Notes under the pieces: model-generated
Database searches by the model: none
Told to the model about the DNA's origin: nothing
The model's input: only the letters and a program-made list of their open reading frames with translations
Position numbers and translations under genes: made by a program
Shown here: positions 59,335 through 64,000 of the stretch, one piece after another
Position numbering within the stretch: position 1 is the first letter of the stretch
How the letters are laid out: each line of letters starts with the position of its first letter
NCBI RefSeq assembly: GCF_009695875.1
Contig: NZ_VUNC01000004.1
Span: 62,001 to 126,000 of the forward strand
Source: Olsenella porci
GTDB taxonomy: Bacteria > Actinomycetota > Coriobacteriia > Coriobacteriales > Atopobiaceae
Reading direction: 5' to 3'
DNA: 64,000 bases

Positions 59335-60816
59335 CTAGCTCCCCTGCCTGTCCGCGCTGGGGGTCTCCACCTGGTCCGGCTCGATTCCCTCCCCCTGCGC
59401 GGGCGCCTCCTCAAGCTGCGAGAATCGCTCGGCGAGCAGCGGGCTGTTCTTGGTCAGCCGCTTGATGGTGAGGTCCTCCGCCTTGCGGTTTGCCCTGCTC
59501 AGGTGGGTCTCGGTCAGGCGGAACGACTCGCGGATTCTCTCGAGCTGCGAGATGGCGCGGTCGATGCCGTCGATGGCGTCGGAGAGCTTCTTCGAGGCGT
59601 GCTCGTAGTCGCGCCCAAAGCCTGCCTTGAAGTCCCCGAGGGCCTGGTTGAAGTACTCGATGTCGATGCTCTCGCCCTTGAGTCGCTCGATCTGGCGACG
59701 GTAGTCGAGCGTGCCCTGCGCCACCGACTGGAGGAAGGTGAGCAGCGGGATGAAGAACTGGGGGCGGATCACGTACGTCTTGGGATGGGAGCACATGCCG
59801 CTCACGTCGACGATCCCCTGGTTGTAGAACTCGTTGTCCTTCTCGAGCGTGGTGACGAGGACGGCATACTCGCAGTTCTTGTTGCGGCGGTCGCGATCGA
59901 GCTTGTCCAGGAAGTCGGCGTTCTTGTGCCGGTTGGTGGACTCACCCTCCTCGTTCTTCATCTCGAACATGACCGACAGGTACTCGGTGCCCGCCTCGTC
60001 GTAGTCCCTAAAGACGAAGTCTCCCTTGCTCCCTGCCACGACCTCGTTGTCCTTGCCAAAGGTGGCGAGGGGGAAGGCGCTCCTCCACTTGTTGAACTCG
60101 GTTTCGCAGTGCTGCTCCAGGCTCTCCCCCACCATCTTGACCGTAAGGCGAGACTGCATGGACTTGTAGTCCTCGAGCTCCTTGTCCTTCTGGCGGATGA
60201 TCTCCTCCTGCCGGCGGAGCGACGAGGCGCGCTCGTCCTCGAGCTGCTGGGAGAGGCGCTTGGTCTCGCTCTGCGCGAGCTCCGCCCTATGGCGGAAGTC
60301 GTCCCGCTCCCGCTCCACCGCTGCGGTCGCCTGGCTCACGGCGAGCGCCTTACGGTCCTCGAATGCCTCTCCCTGCGCCTTGATCTGCTGCCGCAACTCG
60401 CCAATCTGCCGGTCCCTCTCGGCAAGCGTGCGGTCTGCCTCGCCCCGCTGCTTCTCCTCGCGGAGCCTTGCAGCGGCCTCCTGCGCCTCAAGCTGCGCCT
60501 TGAGGGACGCGACCTCCTCCCGCGACTGCGCGCGGGCGCCCTCGAGGGCAAGCTCCTGCTGCGACTTGGCAGCCTCGATCTGTGCCTTGAGCTGGGCGAT
60601 CTGCTGGTCCCTCTTGGCGACCTCCCCCTGCGACGCCTCTCTGGCCCTCGCCGCCGCCTCGGCGACCGCCGACTCCCTCTCGCGCTCGAGCGCCTTGGTT
60701 TGTGCCGAGAGCTCGCGGTTGAACTCGGCGTCGCGCACCTGGCGGACGATGTCCGCAAACTTGGACTCGTCCTCCTCGAACACCGTGTGGCACTTGGGGC
60801 ACTCGATCTCGATCAT
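59335..60816 (-). CDS. DUF2130 protein: zinc knuckle, coiled coil, nuclease-like C-terminus
   Basis: A 493-residue protein. The N-terminus IEIECPKCHTVFEEDESKFAD carries a C-x2-C that may bind zinc. Residues ~40-240 are a charged coiled coil rich in E, R, Q and A. The C-terminal DUF2130 region (residues ~265-420) reads FVFRDYDEAGTEYLSVMFEM and FLDKLDRDRRNKNCEYAVLV, with Glu and Asp placed as in PD-(D/E)XK-like folds. Its function is not established. GGGAGG lies four bases before the ATG. Confidence 0.88.
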   Translation of the reverse strand: MIEIECPKCHTVFEEDESKFADIVRQVRDAEFNRELSAQTKALERERESAVAEAAARAREASQGEVAKRDQQIAQLKAQIEAAKSQQELALEGARAQSREEVASLKAQLEAQEAAARLREEKQRGEADRTLAERDRQIGELRQQIKAQGEAFEDRKALAVSQATAAVERERDDFRHRAELAQSETKRLSQQLEDERASSLRRQEEIIRQKDKELEDYKSMQSRLTVKMVGESLEQHCETEFNKWRSAFPLATFGKDNEVVAGSKGDFVFRDYDEAGTEYLSVMFEMKNEEGESTNRHKNADFLDKLDRDRRNKNCEYAVLVTTLEKDNEFYNQGIVDVSGMCSHPKTYVIRPQFFIPLLTFLQSVAQGTLDYRRQIERLKGESIDIEYFNQALGDFKAGFGRDYEHASKKLSDAIDGIDRAISQLERIRESFRLTETHLSRANRKAEDLTIKRLTKNSPLLAERFSQLEEAPAQGEGIEPDQVETPSADRQGS

Positions 60817-60894
60817 GCGTCCTCCCTGCTCCTAGTCGACCGTCTCACAGAGCATACCCGTGACCCCGGACGAGAGGCGATGACGCCCGCGAGC

Positions 60895-61269
60895 CTACTC
60901 GCCCCCATGGCGCCGCAGCCCCTCCTCCCACAGGCGCTCCCGCTCGCGGGCGGGGACCGGCTCCCACTCCTCGCCGGCGAGTCCCGGCGACTCGACGAGC
61001 AGCAGCTTTTTGGCTCGCGTCATGTGGTGGAGACGCCACTCGAGCCTGCAGGCGGACGAGCGGTCCGAGGCGCGCCACAGGCCCACGAGTGCCACGGCGG
61101 GGTGACGCTGGGTGTAGCGTGCGCCGGGAGCCTTCCGCGACAGGTGCTCGGCCACGCGCCGGGCCACGTCGGTGGTGATGCCGGAGTAGAGGGAGCCGTC
61201 CTCGCATCGAAGCACGTACACCCGGTAGGGCCACGCAACATCCCGCGGCGCATCGTTCCTCTCCCCCAT
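60895..61269 (-). CDS. GIY-YIG single-domain nuclease-like protein
   Basis: A 124-residue GIY-YIG protein of the UvrC-like/YhbQ type. YRVYVLRCEDGSLYSGITTDVARRVAEHL contains the two-part signature (YVL, YSG) and the catalytic Arg in ARRVAEH; a Glu in LVESPGLAGEEW could be the metal ligand. Related proteins act on DNA ends or stalled forks, but this one is uncharacterised. The ATG at 61269 follows GAGGGGG by six bases. Confidence 0.88.
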   Translation of the reverse strand: MGERNDAPRDVAWPYRVYVLRCEDGSLYSGITTDVARRVAEHLSRKAPGARYTQRHPAVALVGLWRASDRSSACRLEWRLHHMTRAKKLLLVESPGLAGEEWEPVPARERERLWEEGLRRHGGE

Positions 61270-61451
61270 GTCACACCCCCTCGATTTGGTCGCGCGAAAC
61301 ACTCCGACAGGCATCACTACGATTCTGACCCCATTTGGGGACATCAGGACACGCTCGGTCCGCGCTAGATTTCCCCGAGGTGCCCAGTTTTGCACACGAT
61401 AGCGCCCGCCTGCTAAAATGTACCGTTGACCGTAAGTTTTTGTCCGAATGC

Positions 61452-61483
61452 TTGACAAGCGGTTCTTCGCGTAAATGTATAAC
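61452..61483 (+). promoter_or_regulatory. Candidate promoter of esterase gene
   Basis: TTGACA at 61452-61457 is followed after 18 bases by TGTATA (61476-61481), about 25 bases before the ATG. The short leader fits. A second TTGACC lies 28 bases further up. Confidence 0.5.
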
Positions 61484-61506
61484 CGAATCTGCAACAAAGG
61501 CGGGCG

Positions 61507-63063
61507 ATGACCATGAAGCGCGAACTCCACACCATCCACAGCGACGCCCTGGGCCAGGACATGTCCATGATCGTCTACGGAGAGAAGGGCTACCCCATCG
61601 TTGCCTTCCAGACCCAGGACCACACCTGCGAGTCGTTTGAGCAGGATGGCCTTCTCGAGCCCCTCGCCGAGTATGTCGAGGGCGGGCGAATCCAGCTGTT
61701 CTCCGTTGACAACGCAGACCAGGGGAGCTGGAGCGACCTCGCCGGGGACAAGGCAGAGAGGGCACAGCGCCAGGAGGACTACTTCCGCTTTGTGACCGAC
61801 GAGCTGCTGCCCCAGGTACACAAGCTCAACGGCTCCGACCTGCGCCCGCTGGCAATGGGCTGCTCCATGGGTGCCACGCACGCAGCACTCGCGGCGCTCC
61901 GGCGTCCGGACCTGTTCCAGGGTTGCCTCTCCCTCTCGGGCGTCTATCGCGCGAGCTACTTCTTTGGCGACTGGTCCAACCCCACGCTCTACGACAACGA
62001 CATCGTCTCGTTCCTCCCCAACATGCCCCTCGACCACCCCTACGTGGAGCTGTACCGCCATCGCAGCCTGCTGTTCTGCGTTGGGCAGGGCGCGTTTGAG
62101 GACGGCCAGGACGACGTCCGCGCCATTGATCACGAGCTCGACCGCCTGGGCGTGCCCCACTGGTGCGACTTCTGGGGCTACGACGTGAACCACGACCCCT
62201 ACTGGTGGAAGAAGCAGCTCCGCTACTTCATGCCCCTCATGCTTGAGGACATTCAGAAGGAGCTTGCGTCCGAGGGCGTGGACGTTGCGGCTAAGACCAA
62301 GCCGGTTGCCAAGGCGGAGGCAAAGCCCGCTGCAAAGGCCACCGCGAAGCCGGCAGCCGCCAAGAAGGCGGCTCCCAAGGCCGTTGCCAAGCCCCAGGCG
62401 AAGGCTTCCGCGAAGGCAAGCGAGAAGCCCGCGGCAAAGGCAGAGCCCAAGGCTAAGCCGGCGGCGCAGGGCGCTGCCAAGTCCGCCGCCGCGATGAAGG
62501 CCCCTGCGAAGGCCGCGCCCGCGACCAAGGCTGCAGAGAAGCCCGAGGCAACCAAGGCCGCTTCCGCAAAGTCGGATGCCAAGACGGCCCCCAAGGCAAC
62601 GGTCGCGAAGGCGGCAGCCAAGCCCGCGGCAAAGGCAGAGCCGGCGGCAAAGGCCGCTGCAAAGGCGACCACTAAGACCACACCCAAGACCGCCGCGAAG
62701 GCAGCCGCAAAGCCGGAGCCCAAGACCGCTGCGAAGGCGACCGTGAGTGCAAAGGCCGCACCCGCCAAGGCAACGGCGGCTGCCGCGGCGAAGCCCGTCT
62801 TCTCGCCCAAGCCCGCGGCAAAGGCTGCGAAGACGGAGGCCAAGGCAGTCTCGCCCAAGCCCGCTTCGAAGACCACGACGGCAGCTAAGCCTGAGCCCAA
62901 GGCGTCCGAGACTAGCGCAACCAAGCCTGCCGCTACCAAGACCGTCGCGGCAAAGCCGGCGGCGACCAAGTCGACCGCCGCGAAGAGCGCCGCGGGCAAG
63001 GCATCCGCAAAGGGTGGCACCACCCGCACGAAGACCGTGAGGTCCAGCAGGAAGAAGAAGTAG
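61507..63063 (+). CDS. Esterase-like alpha/beta hydrolase fused to a histone-H1-like Lys/Ala/Pro tail
   Basis: A 518-residue protein in two parts. Residues 1-258 form an esterase-D-type alpha/beta hydrolase: LRPLAMGCSMGATHAALAAL carries the nucleophile elbow (Ser near residue 120) and WGYDVNHDPYWW the probable catalytic His. From about residue 259 to the end the chain is almost only Ala, Lys, Pro, Thr and Glu in AKPAAK/KAAAKP-like repeats, with the basic end TRTKTVRSSRKKK. Such tails resemble bacterial histone-H1-like proteins and should be disordered and strongly positive. No signal peptide is visible. The start is the first of two ATGs. Confidence 0.85.
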   Translation: MTMKRELHTIHSDALGQDMSMIVYGEKGYPIVAFQTQDHTCESFEQDGLLEPLAEYVEGGRIQLFSVDNADQGSWSDLAGDKAERAQRQEDYFRFVTDELLPQVHKLNGSDLRPLAMGCSMGATHAALAALRRPDLFQGCLSLSGVYRASYFFGDWSNPTLYDNDIVSFLPNMPLDHPYVELYRHRSLLFCVGQGAFEDGQDDVRAIDHELDRLGVPHWCDFWGYDVNHDPYWWKKQLRYFMPLMLEDIQKELASEGVDVAAKTKPVAKAEAKPAAKATAKPAAAKKAAPKAVAKPQAKASAKASEKPAAKAEPKAKPAAQGAAKSAAAMKAPAKAAPATKAAEKPEATKAASAKSDAKTAPKATVAKAAAKPAAKAEPAAKAAAKATTKTTPKTAAKAAAKPEPKTAAKATVSAKAAPAKATAAAAAKPVFSPKPAAKAAKTEAKAVSPKPASKTTTAAKPEPKASETSATKPAATKTVAAKPAATKSTAAKSAAGKASAKGGTTRTKTVRSSRKKK

Positions 63064-63086
63064 GGACGCAACAAGGTCCTGACGAT

Positions 63087-63125
63087 ACGGGGACGGTTCC
63101 GCGCAGGGACCGTCCCCGTTTTTCT
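63087..63125 (+). terminator. Rho-independent terminator after the esterase gene
   Basis: ACGGGGACGGT pairs perfectly with ACCGTCCCCGT, followed by TTTTC, 23 bases after the stop codon. Confidence 0.93.
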
Positions 63126-63330
63126 GGCTCGCCCATACGCCCCGGGGAGCGGCGGACGCATTGAGCCCGTTGAGCGCGCACCGCACCCCGGGTTCGTTCG
63201 AGCTGAGCCTCGGCTTGCTGAGTCTTATCGCCCGGGGAGTCTTCTCGCCCGGAGTCCGTGCCCCGGGACGGTTCTCCAGACCTAGAGAGCGGGCGTATTG
63301 CCATAGCCCGAGGCCCCTCCTTGCCGGTCA
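63126..63330. other. Non-coding gap, left part
   Basis: No credible gene: open frames here are antisense or lack ribosome binding sites. Composition is GC-rich and unremarkable. With the following composite repeat it makes a gene-free stretch of about 480 bases between the esterase terminator and the acyl carrier protein gene. Confidence 0.6.
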
Positions 63331-63526
63331 TGCTTAGTCTTCCCCGACCTCGTGTTGATTTGTCCTCGCGCTGCTAAGCTCCCCCCCCCGGCCTCATGGG
63401 GTTTTCCGTCGCGCTACCCACACGAGGGCTAGCGACATTAAGCATCTGCCTCCGAAATCCGCATGAGGGCTAGCGATGCTAAGCAGCGTGCCCCAAAACC
63501 CACACGGGAGCTAGTGGAGCTAAGCA
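63331..63526 (-). repeat. Composite repeat, copy 2 (inverted relative to copy 1): five 31-bp units on a 41-bp period
   Basis: Units at 63331-63361 and 63372-63404 are in forward sense; those at 63414-63444, 63455-63485 and 63496-63526 are inverted. Read on the reverse strand this is three direct then two inverted units, the same plan as 14701-14893. Unit starts are 41, 42, 41 and 41 bases apart. The gap before the last unit (GCGCGAGGAC on the reverse strand) matches its counterpart CCGCGAGGTC in copy 1, so the whole element is conserved, not just the units. The unit at 63372 has a run of nine C in place of CTAG and the one at 63331 has CCCG. Confidence 0.85.
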
Positions 63527-63602
63527 CCCCCGACTGAGGCGACGCCAGGCGAATGACTCCCCCGTTATGCCGGCGGAAGCCGTTGTCGGGCGCGCCGCCT
63601 CG

Positions 63603-63848
63603 CTACTCTCCCTGAGCCAGGTCCAGCACCATCTGGTAGATGCCCTGGGCAGTGTTGAAGTTCTGCGGCACGATGTCCTTGGCGGGCACCGACACGTCGA
63701 ACTCGTCGTCAATCGCCCCGATGATCGAGAGGATATCGAACGAGTCCAGGATGCGGTCGTCCACCAGGTTCACCGCCGTGGAGAAGTCCACGCCGTCCTT
63801 GATCTGGTCCAGCATGTCGATGACCTGCTCAAGCGTGATGTCGTCCAT
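63603..63848 (-). CDS. Acyl/peptidyl carrier protein-like
   Basis: An 81-residue carrier protein. MDDITLEQVIDMLDQIKDG is the first helix, and RILDSFDILSIIGAIDDEF holds the phosphopantetheine Ser (residue 36) in a DSFD motif. VSVPAKDIVPQNFNTAQGIY forms the last helices. It lacks the usual housekeeping ACP sequence (no DSLD/TVEL), so it probably serves a dedicated pathway such as lipid, teichoic acid or exopolysaccharide modification. AAGGGA lies eight bases before the ATG. It follows a partial gene on the same strand. Confidence 0.86.
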   Translation of the reverse strand: MDDITLEQVIDMLDQIKDGVDFSTAVNLVDDRILDSFDILSIIGAIDDEFDVSVPAKDIVPQNFNTAQGIYQMVLDLAQGE

Positions 63849-63911
63849 GTCTGTGTTCCCTTCTCGCCCCCATGCCGGGGACACCACATGGGGCGTTGGC
63901 CCCACAACTTG

Positions 63912-64000
63912 CTATATCCCCATGCCCGGTACGGCTAGCGGCTGGTTGAGCACGCTCGTCTCGACCCTTTTGCGCGCAACGTGCCAACCGTCCTTCCCGC
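63912..64000 (-). CDS. C-terminal end of an unidentified gene (cut by window edge)
   Basis: The reverse strand has an open frame entering from the right edge and ending at TAG (63912-63914): about 28 residues including GWHVARKRVETSVLNQPL then AVPGMGI. It lies 63 bases upstream of the carrier protein gene on the same strand and may be its partner enzyme, but too little is visible to assign a family. Confidence 0.5.
   Translation of the reverse strand, partial: GKDGWHVARKRVETSVLNQPLAVPGMGI

Noticed and set aside
60895-63186. A 763-codon reverse frame across the esterase gene and its tail
   Set aside because: Its first part is antisense to the esterase and its Lys/Ala tail; only the last 124 codons (GIY-YIG protein) are real.

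Overview
The window is GC-rich and densely coded on both strands. It reads as a chromosome segment of a Gram-positive, anaerobic, fermentative actinobacterium, most likely a coriobacterium of the Olsenella/Atopobium type (inference). Supporting signs are high GC, a Tad pilus operon with no secretin, a Tat-exported tannase-like lipoprotein, D-lactate dehydrogenase, and a T-box in front of pheST. No species can be named from the sequence alone.

Layout. 1-14.6 kb holds housekeeping genes: a phosphohexomutase fragment, 23S rRNA methyltransferase RlmKL, an S10 peptidase, the Kup potassium transporter, a HAD phosphatase, citrate synthase, an ACT protein, CarD, a tannase-like lipoprotein, DegV and acylphosphatase. 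14.6-16.5 kb is a small accessory island against the 3' end of tRNA-Phe. It has a repeat array, two orphan small genes, a broken HNH nuclease gene and an XRE regulator. 16.6-28.9 kb, read leftward, is a Tad (Flp) pilus locus (cpaB, tadZ, tadA, tadB, tadC, flp, pseudopilins, a TadG-like protein) ending in DUF192 and FHA genes, followed by a DUF2207 membrane protein and a small partner. 29-38 kb has rsgA, a Ca2+-type P-ATPase, ldhA, pyk, a GH13 enzyme and ferritin. 38-44 kb has a GntR regulator, a phospholipase-C-like protein, and pheST behind a phenylalanine T-box. 44-50 kb is a sugar-phosphate cluster: HAD, DeoR regulator, class II aldolase, 1-phosphofructokinase-type kinase, PTS EIIA and ROK glucokinase. 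50-64 kb has M32 carboxypeptidase, dtd, mscL, a macrodomain protein, a monoglyceride-lipase-like hydrolase coupled to glycerol kinase, an M20 peptidase, a frameshifted PASTA protein, a DUF2130 protein, a GIY-YIG protein, an esterase with a histone-like tail, and an orphan acyl carrier protein.

The most unusual element is non-coding. A roughly 193-bp composite repeat is made of five 31-bp units on a 41-bp period, three in one direction and then two inverted. It occurs twice, about 48 kb apart and in opposite orientation (14701-14893 and 63331-63526). I do not recognise it as a named family. Other points of note are the esterase with a ~255-residue Lys/Ala/Pro tail, a tannase homologue whose catalytic serine is replaced, an RlmKL whose first methyltransferase domain lacks the NPPY motif, a PASTA gene broken at a C6 tract, and a consensus promoter at 52795 with an inverted repeat filling its spacer and no gene after it.
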